Made by a program: the position numbers and the translations under genes. Positions 45,487 through 54,816 of a stretch of 64,000 nt of DNA are shown here, piece by piece. The stretch is from Shimia sp051201625 (GTDB lineage Bacteria > Pseudomonadota > Alphaproteobacteria > Rhodobacterales > Rhodobacteraceae). Under the pieces are notes generated by a model that saw nothing but the letters and a program-made list of their open reading frames with translations, was not told the DNA's origin and did no database searches. The number at the start of each line of letters is the position of its first letter. Position 1 is the first letter of the stretch. The DNA lies in the NCBI RefSeq assembly GCF_051201625.1, contig NZ_CP179203.1:1798001-1862000 (forward strand), written 5' to 3'.

Positions 45487-47328
45487 TTACTGAAGCTGTG
45501 AATGTACAGCGTTGAGGGCCTGCTGGTTTAACGTCACTGGGTAGATCGTTTGGAGGCTTTGAGCGTATGCGTCAAAAATGTCTTGCGCGATCCCGGCGGA
45601 CACCTGTTGAGTGATGTTGTCAGAGAATGCAGAGATTTCCGGCGATCCAATAGCGGGCGCATGTATGGAGTTCAGACGGACCAATGTGATCCCAGCACCA
45701 TCGTTCAAAGCGCGAACGTCGCCTTGCTGCATTTCAAAAACCATGGGCAAAAATCCCGCCGGTGTACCGGGAATGAAACCATTGCGGACGATGTCTGTTT
45801 CCTCGATCGCGTTAAAGCCAAAAGACGTAAAATCTGTACCCTCCTCAAGACGTGGCATCAGGTTGGTGATCAATATGTTTAGTGCTTGACCAGTACGCGT
45901 GTCGGTCCAAGCGTCAGATACCGCCATTCGCACGTCTTCTAATGGTGCGGGTTGAGTTTCGGTTTCACCATCTAAACGCAGTGCAAAGATGCCCCCATCT
46001 TCTAATTCTTCGATCTTTGGGAAGTCCTCAACTTTGACAGTGGCCGCTCGGTTGCGGAAACCCTCATAGCCTGCAATCCTGTCCTCGGCTCCCTCATGCC
46101 AGTTGATTGAGCCAATCTGCATTTCGGTTTCGGTGGCTAATTCTTCGAGCGTTGCCCCTGCGGCTAGTAGGTCATCAATATCGCCTATCTGAGCATCGAT
46201 AATTCTGCGAGCCCGTTCGGTAGCAAGTTCCTCGCGTAGCGCTGGACGGGCTTGATCAAAGCTAGTCAATTGAGCCGCGAGAATACCGTTTGTGCGAAAA
46301 AGAGCTGGCCCCAGATCTGTTTGCACCGGGCCAGCGATGGCACCCGTTGGTTCGCCAAAGACAGAGCCTCCCGCGGGGCCCAGATCTGCTTGTGAGACAT
46401 CCCCGATATCCACATCTGATAAAGCAAGACCGCGAGACTCAACGAGTGCCTCGAACGTTGTCTTGTCCGCGTCGAGTTGCTCTTTTGCCTCTTTCGCGGC
46501 GGCCATGTTCGGAAAGACAAGTCGTTCAACTAAGCGCCGCTCCGGGCGGTTAAACTCTGCACTGCGATCTTCGTAAGCTTGCTGAAGAACAGATTCTTCG
46601 ATTTCAACACTATCAATTAACATTTCAGGATTGAGCTGTACAAAGGTGATCTGACGCATAGCTGGGATCATGAAATCTTCCAGATTATCGTCATAGTACC
46701 CTTTAATGTCGGCTTCCGTGGGTGGTGCGATTGGTCTTGTCAGATTATCCGCAGTCAGTTCAGTCCACGTGAAATCACGCTGTTCGGCAACAAAATTGAC
46801 TACAGCGTTGGCGTAAGTGTCAGGCATGTTTATACCTGAAACTACAGCACCTTGCAGCAGACTACGGGCGGTCTCTTCGCGCACGCTGTCTTCAAATCGA
46901 GTTTCGTTCATTCCGGCTTGATCAATGGCGAATGCGTATGCATCACGATCAAATGAGCCATCAAGGCTTTGAAACGCTGGAATAGCAATGAGCTCTCGCC
47001 GCAGGTTTTCGTCACCGATCGAGATGCCAATATGCTCCGCCTCTGCGTCCATTGCACGAGTTACCACGAGACGGCTCAGTACAGCGCGATCAAGTCCGAG
47101 TAATTGTCCTTGCGAAAAACTTATTGATTGTCCAGTCTGGGCTTCGATCGTGCGGAGCTCTTCCTGCAACGCTCGCGCGTAGTCGTTTATGTCGATTTCC
47201 TTCCCACCTACGTCACCCACAGTACGTGTGGCGCCTGAAAGGTTGGTAACTCCAAAGCCACCCAAACCCAAAATGAGCATTGCCATTAGAATCCAAACTA
47301 GCGTTTTCGACGTTTTTCCCTTGGACAT
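45487..47328 (-). CDS. ppiD: Periplasmic folding chaperone/PPIase PpiD
   Basis: A 613-residue membrane-anchored periplasmic chaperone. One helix near residues 10-30 (LVWILMAMLILGLGGFGV) anchors it, followed by a SurA-like N-terminal chaperone region (about 35-230) and a parvulin-type domain (about 240-360, RRLVERLVFPN). The C-terminal part is helical. It helps outer-membrane and secreted proteins fold. The ATG has GGGAG upstream. Placement just before trpE is common in Rhodobacteraceae. Confidence 0.9.
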   Translation of the reverse strand: MSKGKTSKTLVWILMAMLILGLGGFGVTNLSGATRTVGDVGGKEIDINDYARALQEELRTIEAQTGQSISFSQGQLLGLDRAVLSRLVVTRAMDAEAEHIGISIGDENLRRELIAIPAFQSLDGSFDRDAYAFAIDQAGMNETRFEDSVREETARSLLQGAVVSGINMPDTYANAVVNFVAEQRDFTWTELTADNLTRPIAPPTEADIKGYYDDNLEDFMIPAMRQITFVQLNPEMLIDSVEIEESVLQQAYEDRSAEFNRPERRLVERLVFPNMAAAKEAKEQLDADKTTFEALVESRGLALSDVDIGDVSQADLGPAGGSVFGEPTGAIAGPVQTDLGPALFRTNGILAAQLTSFDQARPALREELATERARRIIDAQIGDIDDLLAAGATLEELATETEMQIGSINWHEGAEDRIAGYEGFRNRAATVKVEDFPKIEELEDGGIFALRLDGETETQPAPLEDVRMAVSDAWTDTRTGQALNILITNLMPRLEEGTDFTSFGFNAIEETDIVRNGFIPGTPAGFLPMVFEMQQGDVRALNDGAGITLVRLNSIHAPAIGSPEISAFSDNITQQVSAGIAQDIFDAYAQSLQTIYPVTLNQQALNAVHSQLQ

Positions 47329-47403
47329 CTGCGCTCCCTGCGGGTTGTTTATTAAACAGTTTCAGGTTGTCTACGCGGTTGGTGCAGGGGGGGCAAGGGG
47401 GGC

Positions 47404-48579
47404 TCAATACTGAGCTCGTTTAAGCCGGTCGTACAACATATTTATCCCTGTGCAATCAACATTTGCGAATGCGATACGCAACTGTTTTGCGCCGCCTGGA
47501 TCACTTTTGGGCATGAACATCGTGCCAGGCAAGCACAGAATTTTGTGATCACTGACAAGCGCTTTTGCTAGCTGGTCAGAAGGGGTGTCAAAGGGATGCG
47601 AGAGATACGCAAAATAGGCACCGGCTCCCATAAGTCGCCAACCATGTGTTGTGAGTTGAGGCATATTTTCGACGATGGCTGCACGCCGGTCAAGAATTTC
47701 ACACCGTTCTTTGGCAAGCCATTGCGATAGATTGCGCATGCCCCAAAGGGCGGCGTGTTGACCCAATTGGTTGGGGCATATTGTAACTGTGTCGAGAAAT
47801 TTTTCGCCCCCACCAAGCAACGACGTATCTGCGACCATAGCGCCAACTCTGTGTCCGGTAAGCCGATAAGCCTTCGAAAAAGAATACAGTTGAACAAGTG
47901 TGTCGGGCCATTCCGGATCAGCAAATAAATTATGAGGTGGACCAGATCTGGAATCAAAATCGCGGTAAGTTTCGTCGATAATCAATTTAATGCGGTGGCG
48001 TTGTGCCAATTTGTAAAACAAATTGACAAGTTCGGCTGGATATTCGACACCACCGGGGTTGTTTGGTGTGACCAACACAATGGCTCGTGTGCGCTGGGTT
48101 ATTAGTGACGCGGCCCTTTCTGGATCTGGCAACAGTATATCGTCGGTTGGCAACGGCACCACTTTTGCGCCAATCATGTCGAGCCACATTTTGTGATTAA
48201 AGTACCATGGCGTTGGCAGAATGATTTCGTCACCTTCGCCAGCAATAGCGGATATGGTGGTGCAAAATGCCTGATTACAGCCCGACGTGATGGCAACCTG
48301 TTCCGCTGAAATGTTGCCGTCGTAGTTCGTAGACCATTGTCTTGCAACTTCTGCCCGCAAATCAGGCAGTCCGAGAACTGGTCCGTAAAGATGTGCCTCG
48401 GCTACGTTAAGCGCTGTTTCTGCAATGTGCTGGCGCAGTGGTTCGGGTGGTGGTTCGACAGGCGCGGCCTGGCTTACGTTGATCAAGGGAAATTCGTCCG
48501 TGAAAGTGACCCCTTCAAGCCAGCGTCGAGCTTCCATTACGGGGGGGGCAAACGTTCTGTTAGTGCGAGGAAGCGTCAT
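47404..48579 (-). CDS. Class I/II aminotransferase
   Basis: A 391-residue fold type I PLP enzyme. The PLP-lysine motif is SFSKAYRLTGHRVG, with the N/D-Y binding pair in TPNNPGG and the IIDETYRDF strand. Substrate cannot be assigned from sequence; aspartate- or aromatic-type transamination is likely. It stands alone, 75 bases upstream of ppiD and in the same direction. Confidence 0.9.
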   Translation of the reverse strand: MTLPRTNRTFAPPVMEARRWLEGVTFTDEFPLINVSQAAPVEPPPEPLRQHIAETALNVAEAHLYGPVLGLPDLRAEVARQWSTNYDGNISAEQVAITSGCNQAFCTTISAIAGEGDEIILPTPWYFNHKMWLDMIGAKVVPLPTDDILLPDPERAASLITQRTRAIVLVTPNNPGGVEYPAELVNLFYKLAQRHRIKLIIDETYRDFDSRSGPPHNLFADPEWPDTLVQLYSFSKAYRLTGHRVGAMVADTSLLGGGEKFLDTVTICPNQLGQHAALWGMRNLSQWLAKERCEILDRRAAIVENMPQLTTHGWRLMGAGAYFAYLSHPFDTPSDQLAKALVSDHKILCLPGTMFMPKSDPGGAKQLRIAFANVDCTGINMLYDRLKRAQY

Positions 48580-48974
48580 TTATTGACCCCTTTTGAACGA
48601 TTGATGACGACTTTAAACGTCACCATCTTCCAGTATCGACTTTTCGTGCTTAAAATTCCAACAGCCAAGACACGCCGAAACATCGTGAAGAGTGGTTTAA
48701 TGGGTATAGCGATATGGCTCAACATCTTTTGGTCTAACCATCGCGAGGCAGTTATCGCAACAATTGTAGGTGTAGCCTTTGATCCTCTCACAAAGACTAT
48801 CTGAGATAGAATTGCCTGTCGTCGGGGAACAGGTACGAGAATATTGCCTGATCTATTTCTGTTTTCTGTATCGACGGTTTCACATCTGATATAAAACCTA
48901 AATTTAAGTATTGGCGCAGAACCGAACCTGCGAACGTATGAAAGATTAAATTTTCTGCTGCTGGGGTCACAATT
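48580..48974. other. Spacer upstream of the aminotransferase gene
   Basis: About 400 bases. Frames over 48576-48791 (minus) and to 48804 (plus) overlap each other and match no family. It probably includes the aminotransferase promoter. Nothing else is recognised. Confidence 0.45.
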
Positions 48975-49223
48975 TTGGACAAAAGGCTGGTGATAAGAAT
49001 GCGTCAGATGACTTCAGACGGACTTTCTGAATTAACCTTTACAATATCCAAAGTGCCGAATAACCAAAAAAAAGGCAATATGGATATCCATTATGCGCAT
49101 ATGCCCAAAAAAAATGAATTTAATCGGTTAACGCTTTACGAGGCTTCGGAGTTTTTTGCGATTAAGGATAGCCATGCATCGCAAGCGGCAATCCAAGGAA
49201 GAGCTCATTCGATTGCGGTTTAG
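48975..49223 (+). CDS. Possible small protein of unknown function
   Basis: An 82-codon frame, start uncertain (48975 or an internal ATG near 48999, MRQMTSDG). It has no signal or membrane helix and matches no family I know. The segment RLTLYEASEFFAIKDSHASQAAIQG resembles a helical DNA-binding or regulatory stretch, but this is a guess. Base composition is AT-rich. It precedes pobA in the same direction by 143 bases. Could be non-coding. Confidence 0.3.
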   Translation: MDKRLVIRMRQMTSDGLSELTFTISKVPNNQKKGNMDIHYAHMPKKNEFNRLTLYEASEFFAIKDSHASQAAIQGRAHSIAV

Positions 49224-49366
49224 ACAGATGCAGCACCATTTAATTCTCCACTCAATGTGTTGACGCGGCGCCTTTAGTGCTGAAGCATTGATGCGCCAAT
49301 ACATTAAACGAGGCCTGACTTATAAATCGCTCTTTGTGTAAGATCTTATGAGAAGTTGATAATAGC

Positions 49367-50536
49367 ATGCGTACGAAAGTTGTAATCATAGGCGGTGGCC
49401 CTTCCGGTTTGCTCTTGGGGCAACACCTGAACCGGGCTGGAATTGAAAATATTATATTGGAGCGGAAGACCAAGCCATATGTTCTAAACCGGATTCGTGC
49501 TGGAGTACTGGAAATTGGAACGGTCAATCAACTTAGAGAATTAGGCCTCGGGGCGCGCATGGACAAAGAAGGGTACATGCACGACGGAACTGTAATTTCC
49601 TATAATAATGAGCAAACGCGCATTGATTTTGCCAAACATACCAATACGACGGTGATGATCTACGGCCAGACTGAAATCACGTATGATCTTTATGCAGGAC
49701 GCGAAGCTGACGGCGCACAAGTCATCTATCAAGTTGCTGATGTTACAATAGAGGATGCCCTAACGGATGCACCGTATGTGGAGTTTACGCAAGCTGGTCA
49801 GCGCGCTCGGATCGATTGTGAATATATAGCGGGTTGTGATGGGTTTCACGGAGCTAGTCGCCAAGCGATTCCGCGAGAAGCGCGACGCGAGTATGAAAAA
49901 GTATACCCTTTTGGCTGGCTTGGAATTCTGTCTGAAACTAAACCTGTTCATGAGGAGCTAATCTATTCCAATTCTGATGCGGGGTTTGCTCTCTGTTCGA
50001 TGCGAAACGAAAACCTGAGCCGCTATTACATTCAATGTGATGCCCAGGATGACCCGCAGGCTTGGTCTGATCGAGCTTTTTGGGATGAATTGCGCAATCG
50101 TATTCCCGAAGAATTCGCCGATACGATTGAAACTGGCTCTGTGATTGAAAAATCAATTGCGCCGTTGCGGTCCTTCGTATGTGAACCAATGCAATGGGGG
50201 CGCTTATTTCTGTGTGGAGATGCGGCTCACATAGTGCCGCCTACTGGCGCAAAGGGGCTTAATACCGCCGCGAGTGATGTATTTTACCTAGCTGATGCTT
50301 TGAAGCAATTTTATCAGCACAAAGACCCACAGGGGATCAACTCTTACTCAGCGCGGGCGTTGAGCCGTATTTGGAAAGCCGAGCGGTTTAGTTGGTGGAT
50401 GACAAACTTGCTACATCACTTTCCAAATCAATCCGGCTTCGATCACAAAATGCAAATGGCTGAGGTCTCGTTTTTGAATTCAAGCGATGAGGCTCAAGCT
50501 GTGCTGGCGCAAAATTACGTAGGATTGCCATACTGA
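49367..50536 (+). CDS. pobA: 4-Hydroxybenzoate 3-monooxygenase
   Basis: FAD monooxygenase converting 4-hydroxybenzoate to protocatechuate with NADPH and oxygen. The 389-residue enzyme has the FAD motif VIIGGGPSGLLLGQHL, the conserved LNRIRAGVLEIGT near residue 42, and the second FAD motif CGDAAHIVPPTGAKGLNTA near residue 285. The length equals PobA's. No pobR or protocatechuate (pca) genes are nearby, so the lower pathway must be elsewhere. Confidence 0.95.
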   Translation: MRTKVVIIGGGPSGLLLGQHLNRAGIENIILERKTKPYVLNRIRAGVLEIGTVNQLRELGLGARMDKEGYMHDGTVISYNNEQTRIDFAKHTNTTVMIYGQTEITYDLYAGREADGAQVIYQVADVTIEDALTDAPYVEFTQAGQRARIDCEYIAGCDGFHGASRQAIPREARREYEKVYPFGWLGILSETKPVHEELIYSNSDAGFALCSMRNENLSRYYIQCDAQDDPQAWSDRAFWDELRNRIPEEFADTIETGSVIEKSIAPLRSFVCEPMQWGRLFLCGDAAHIVPPTGAKGLNTAASDVFYLADALKQFYQHKDPQGINSYSARALSRIWKAERFSWWMTNLLHHFPNQSGFDHKMQMAEVSFLNSSDEAQAVLAQNYVGLPY

Positions 50537-50574
50537 AGACAAAAAAAGTTTAGTTGGTGTGCGTCCTGAAGTTG

Positions 50575-51432
50575 TTACCCAAAACGCCAGTTGAACAACC
50601 CACCCAAGGTAATCAAAAAAGCTCCAATCAAAACAGATGGCGCCGGCAAATCAGCGAACAACACCATTCCGGCCAGTGTCAGATAGATGACAAAGCTATA
50701 ACCAAATGGCGCCAGGGCACTGGCGGGCGAATGCGCATGGGCGCGGGTCAAGGCTTCATGTCCTGCCCAAGCAACTGCGCCGATCGCAATCAACAGCAGA
50801 TACGATAGGGTTGTGGGCGGTGTAATCCAAGAAAAAGCAGCGAAGGGCGCAAGCGCGAAAGTGCCGATGGCTCCGGTGTAATACTGCATAACGCTTGGCG
50901 TAACCTCACCGGTCAAACGGCGCGATAATACCTGATAAAGCGCTAAACCAGCTGCTGGATAAAGCATGAGCACGGCGTACCAATTGACTGGCTCTCCAAA
51001 CGGCCAAACGACCACCAAGGCACCGGCTAATCCGAGGCTAATGGAAATCAGATGCACTCGTTTGATTTCTTCGCTTAGTACCAGTCGGGCGAAGATGCAT
51101 ACGAAGATAGGTGAGAGGTAAAGCAATGCGGAGGTAATCGACAGTGGCAACTGTCCGAGTGCAACAAAGTTCGCGAGGGTAGCGGAGACAAGGCAGAACG
51201 ACCGCAGCAGAACCAGCAAGATCGTTTTAAAGGGCAAACTCGCGCTTGGTTTGCCGCGAACAAGCCTTTCGGCCCCAGTAATGATGAAGTGCATTGCGTA
51301 GCGCATAAATGCAAGCTGGAATACTACAAGCCCTGCATCAATTAACCATTTTACCGAGACATCGACAAATGCAAATAACAAATTGGCAAGCAGGACTAAT
51401 ATTATCCCACGGCCATAATTTAATACTGGCAT
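50575..51432 (-). CDS. EamA/DMT-family transporter
   Basis: A 285-residue membrane protein of the drug/metabolite transporter superfamily, with about ten helices in two EamA repeats (FAFVDVSVKWLI at the start and ALALYQVLSRR midway). Direction and substrate are unknown. It starts 17 bases after the end of the dehydrogenase gene upstream, so it is the last gene of the sugar-acid operon and might export a by-product or import a related compound. Confidence 0.85.
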   Translation of the reverse strand: MPVLNYGRGIILVLLANLLFAFVDVSVKWLIDAGLVVFQLAFMRYAMHFIITGAERLVRGKPSASLPFKTILLVLLRSFCLVSATLANFVALGQLPLSITSALLYLSPIFVCIFARLVLSEEIKRVHLISISLGLAGALVVVWPFGEPVNWYAVLMLYPAAGLALYQVLSRRLTGEVTPSVMQYYTGAIGTFALAPFAAFSWITPPTTLSYLLLIAIGAVAWAGHEALTRAHAHSPASALAPFGYSFVIYLTLAGMVLFADLPAPSVLIGAFLITLGGLFNWRFG

Positions 51433-51448
51433 CGTCGATGCAGCGCCT

Positions 51449-52339
51449 CTACCCGCGTCCGTAATGTTTCAAGTAGTGATCTAGAAGTTCTGGCACCAGT
51501 TTATCACCCATGCCGCCTTTAAGGGATTGTCGCATCATCTCTAGTGGCGCCTGCGCCATCACGGACGGCGCACCTGCATCCTCAGCCATTTTTACATAAT
51601 AGCCCACATCTTTTGTTGCGTTTTCAATCGAAAACGCAAGTTTCGAGGCATCACCGCTGAGAGCGTAGTTCGCAAAAAACTCCATGAAAGGGGAGCCGAG
51701 CGGTCCAGCAAACATAACGTCGAAGACCTTTTGACGATCAACTCCAGTGATATCTGCCATGGTGAAAGCTTCCCCGAGGGAATTGGCGACAACCTGACCA
51801 AAGAAATTGTTGATCAATTTGATCTTATGGCCGCTGCCTACGTCACCCAGATGAAAAATATTTTCACCTAGATCATTTAGAACAGGTAACACACTCTCGA
51901 ACGCGACCTTATCGCCAGAGCACATAAGGTTCAATTGACCGTCTAGGGCATGTGTTGGTGTTCGCCCTATCGGTGCATCCAGATAAGTGCCGCCCGCCGC
52001 CGCTACCTCGCATGCAAGCCTTTGGGTAGATGCGGGCAGCGAAGTGCCAAAGTCAATAATGACGGTTCCAGGTCTTATGCCGGCTATGACACCTTCGTCG
52101 CCGCGCATCCGGCTCTCTACATGATCAGACGTACCCATACAGAGCATTATGATGTCACTGTTGGCGGCGACATCGCTAGCACTAGCAGCCTCTGTTGCGC
52201 CTCGCGCAACGGCCTTGTCGAGTTCAGTACGGTCACGGTTGCCCATAACTTGCAAATCATAGCCTTTATCTTGTAGCCGAGACACCATCGCGCCTCCCAT
52301 CAGACCAAGCCCTATAAAACCAATTTTTTGTTTGGACAT
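51449..52339 (-). CDS. NAD-binding 3-hydroxyacid dehydrogenase (GarR/HIBADH type)
   Basis: A 296-residue beta-hydroxyacid dehydrogenase. It has the Rossmann start KIGFIGLGLMGGAMVSRL, the substrate-loop DAPIGRTPTHALDGQL with the usual spacing, and GSGHKIKLINNFFGQ with the catalytic Lys. This family includes tartronate semialdehyde reductase, 3-hydroxyisobutyrate dehydrogenase and threonate-type enzymes. The gene is 12 bases before uxaA in the operon order, so it likely acts on a product of acid dehydration. Confidence 0.88.
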   Translation of the reverse strand: MSKQKIGFIGLGLMGGAMVSRLQDKGYDLQVMGNRDRTELDKAVARGATEAASASDVAANSDIIMLCMGTSDHVESRMRGDEGVIAGIRPGTVIIDFGTSLPASTQRLACEVAAAGGTYLDAPIGRTPTHALDGQLNLMCSGDKVAFESVLPVLNDLGENIFHLGDVGSGHKIKLINNFFGQVVANSLGEAFTMADITGVDRQKVFDVMFAGPLGSPFMEFFANYALSGDASKLAFSIENATKDVGYYVKMAEDAGAPSVMAQAPLEMMRQSLKGGMGDKLVPELLDHYLKHYGRG

Positions 52340-52351
52340 TTTTGATGCTCC

Positions 52352-53854
52352 TTACATCACGGCTCCGATTTGCCATGGGACAAATTCATAGTTCCCAAGT
52401 CCCTGCGCTTCAGATTTAGTTTTTACGCCAGAGGCTGCGGCAAGTATTGCGCTGTAAATCGTGCGCCCCATGGCCTCTACACCAACACCATCTGAAAGAA
52501 TACGTCCTGCGTTAATGTCCATATCCTCAACCATTCGGTTAGCCATGTTTGTGTTGGTTGCTATTTTGATAGTCGGGCTGGGTTTAGAACCGAAAGCAGA
52601 CCCACGCCCTGTGGTGAAGCAAACAATCTGACAGCCACCTGCGATTTGACCTGTTACGCTGGCGGGGTCGTACCCTGGACTGTCCATAAAGGTGAAGCCT
52701 GGCGCAGTGACCTGTTCCGCATATTTGTAAACACCAGTGAGGGGAGAAGTACCGCCTTTAGCCGCAGCACCAAGCGATTTTTCAAGGATCGTAGTCAATC
52801 CACCAGCCTTATTGCCGGGAGACGGGTTGTTGTCCATGGATCCATGATTGCGCGCTGTGTAGTCCTCCCACCAGCGGATCAAAGCGATTAACCGCTCGCC
52901 TGTCTCTCGAGTGGTCGCGCGTGCAGTTAGCAGATGCTCTGCGCCATAAATCTCGGGTGTTTCAGCCAAAACCCCAGTACCGCCCTGGGCTGCTAGGATA
53001 TCACAGGCATGGCCAAGGGCTGGATTGGCTGTGACGCCAGACCACGCATCAGATCCTCCACATTGCAAAGCGACCTTAAGCGCGCTCACAGGGCAGGGTG
53101 TTCGGGAAGCCTTATTGGCCTCTGGCAACATGGCTTCAATTTTGGCGATTCCAGCTTCAATGGTACGGCGTAGGCCTGCTACGCTCTGAATGTTCATTGT
53201 GTGAAAAAGCGGTCCGTGTTCTAGGCCATAAGCCTCCAGCAACCAATCAATCTGGTTCATCTCACAACCTAGCCCGACCATCAGCACTCCCGCGAAGTTG
53301 GGATGCCGAGCATAACCCCACATGACCCTTTGAAGTGCCTCAAACCCATCACCATCGCCTGCCATCCCACATCCGGTGCCGTGGACAAATGCAGCCACGC
53401 CATCAACATTCGGATAGGCAGCAAGGCGGTCTGCAGTGAAATGATCCGCAATCATTCGTGCAGCGGTGGCTGAGCAATTAACCGACGTAACTATGCCAAT
53501 ATAGTTGCGCGTGCCTACTCGGCCGTCGCCTCTGTCAAAGCCCAGAAATGTATCAACTTCCTTTGTCGATTTTAAAGAACGGAGGTTATTACCAAAGGTG
53601 TAGTCTCCATCAACTGCCGCAAAAGCGAGGTTGTGAGTATGCACATGATCACCCGTAGCAATTTCAGCGTATGCCAACCCAATTTTTTGGGCATATTTGA
53701 TCACGGGTGCACCTCTGGCGATAGATGTCAGAGCTACTTTGTGCCCCACTGAAACTGTTGATTTTACGGTAATGCCATCGATCTTCGTCCCTGCAGACAA
53801 AGTAGATTGTGCGATGCCGACGTTGTCAGATGGATCAAGTCGCAGGAGCGTCAT
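52352..53854 (-). CDS. UxaA-family altronate-type dehydratase
   Basis: A 500-residue two-part enzyme: an N-terminal SAF-type domain (about residues 1-75, ending DHVHTHN) and a large catalytic domain (about 95-500) starting FDRGDGRVGTRNYIGIVTSVNCSA and carrying further conserved cysteines. The family covers D-altronate and D-galactarate dehydratases that use a metal. The ATG at 53854 is preferred: it starts one base after the phyH stop, and upstream residues are not part of the fold. Exact substrate is not certain. Confidence 0.9.
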   Translation of the reverse strand: MTLLRLDPSDNVGIAQSTLSAGTKIDGITVKSTVSVGHKVALTSIARGAPVIKYAQKIGLAYAEIATGDHVHTHNLAFAAVDGDYTFGNNLRSLKSTKEVDTFLGFDRGDGRVGTRNYIGIVTSVNCSATAARMIADHFTADRLAAYPNVDGVAAFVHGTGCGMAGDGDGFEALQRVMWGYARHPNFAGVLMVGLGCEMNQIDWLLEAYGLEHGPLFHTMNIQSVAGLRRTIEAGIAKIEAMLPEANKASRTPCPVSALKVALQCGGSDAWSGVTANPALGHACDILAAQGGTGVLAETPEIYGAEHLLTARATTRETGERLIALIRWWEDYTARNHGSMDNNPSPGNKAGGLTTILEKSLGAAAKGGTSPLTGVYKYAEQVTAPGFTFMDSPGYDPASVTGQIAGGCQIVCFTTGRGSAFGSKPSPTIKIATNTNMANRMVEDMDINAGRILSDGVGVEAMGRTIYSAILAAASGVKTKSEAQGLGNYEFVPWQIGAVM

Positions 53855-53855
53855 C

Positions 53856-54803
53856 TCAGGCACATGATGGGCCGTCGGACGGCCAGCGGTGTTGTGGGAT
53901 GTGATCCGACTGGGACAGTCGATTGCGGGTTTCGGCCCACATGCTTCGCCAGACCCGCCAATCTTTAAGCACACTGGCGGCATTTGCACTGGACCGTGCG
54001 ACAAAGCTTGGGAATTGATCTCGGCCTGTGGATTGCCCGGTGACGTTATAGCGAAGATCAAAGGACCATCGATATTCGTCTGAATTATTGGGCAAACTGG
54101 CATGCGGAGTTAGTGGGTGAAAAACTACCGCACCTCCGGCTCGCACCGGTGTGGGAAAAGCACCGTCACGCGACAGGTGCTTTTCGGTGATTCCGACCTG
54201 GTTTAAAGTGCAATGGGGCAGCATCTCACTTGGAACGCCCGGTTTTACTTGTAGGCAGCCATTTTCTAACGTCGCATCCGTGATAGCGAGCCAAATTGTT
54301 ACCATGTCAGTTTGGTCTGCACTTTCCATAGTTACGCCGAGATCTTGATGCCAATCGGTCGAAACGATGTGGGCCCGATCCTCATGCTTGGCCACCTTAC
54401 GTTCCGGTGGCTTTATTCGGACGTGCTGGATCGGATTTGAAGTCAACTCAGGCCCCAGTATAGCCTCTGCAATCGCAAGTACGTTTGTGTGAGTTGTTAG
54501 CTTAAATACTGCCGGGCCAATGTGCATTGGTGTAGTTTTGCTGATGTCCGAGTGTGGCAAGGAGATATCAAGTGGTTGGTACCACTCGATCCCGGCATTT
54601 ATGGCGACGTCTATCTTATCGAAGAAGTTCATGTCTGAAGATGAGGCTGGCACCTTGCCCATCGCATGCCAGTCATCATACATTTTGTCCATAAGTTCGG
54701 CGTATTCGGCGTGAATGGCCGCGATTGTCCCCCGATCGATCACATCCTCAAGAACAAGATAACCATCTCGTTCAAATTGCGACATCTGTGTATCTGTTAG
54801 CAT
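53856..54803 (-). CDS. PhyH-family Fe(II)/2-oxoglutarate dioxygenase
   Basis: A 315-residue phytanoyl-CoA dioxygenase-like protein. The iron ligands are visible: His152 and Asp154 in WHQDLG and a distal His234 in TPHASLPN. Arg251, in FDLRYN, is placed to hold 2-oxoglutarate. Such enzymes hydroxylate or demethylate small organic substrates, including ectoine and methylated compounds. It sits 13 bases after dctM and one base before uxaA, so it acts in the same pathway on an imported substrate. Substrate unknown. Confidence 0.86.
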   Translation of the reverse strand: MLTDTQMSQFERDGYLVLEDVIDRGTIAAIHAEYAELMDKMYDDWHAMGKVPASSSDMNFFDKIDVAINAGIEWYQPLDISLPHSDISKTTPMHIGPAVFKLTTHTNVLAIAEAILGPELTSNPIQHVRIKPPERKVAKHEDRAHIVSTDWHQDLGVTMESADQTDMVTIWLAITDATLENGCLQVKPGVPSEMLPHCTLNQVGITEKHLSRDGAFPTPVRAGGAVVFHPLTPHASLPNNSDEYRWSFDLRYNVTGQSTGRDQFPSFVARSSANAASVLKDWRVWRSMWAETRNRLSQSDHIPQHRWPSDGPSCA

Positions 54804-54816
54804 CCTGCGGACTTTC

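Noticed and set aside
48337..48804. A 155-codon rightward frame over the aminotransferase start
   Set aside because: Mostly antisense to the aminotransferase gene; its unique tail resembles nothing known.
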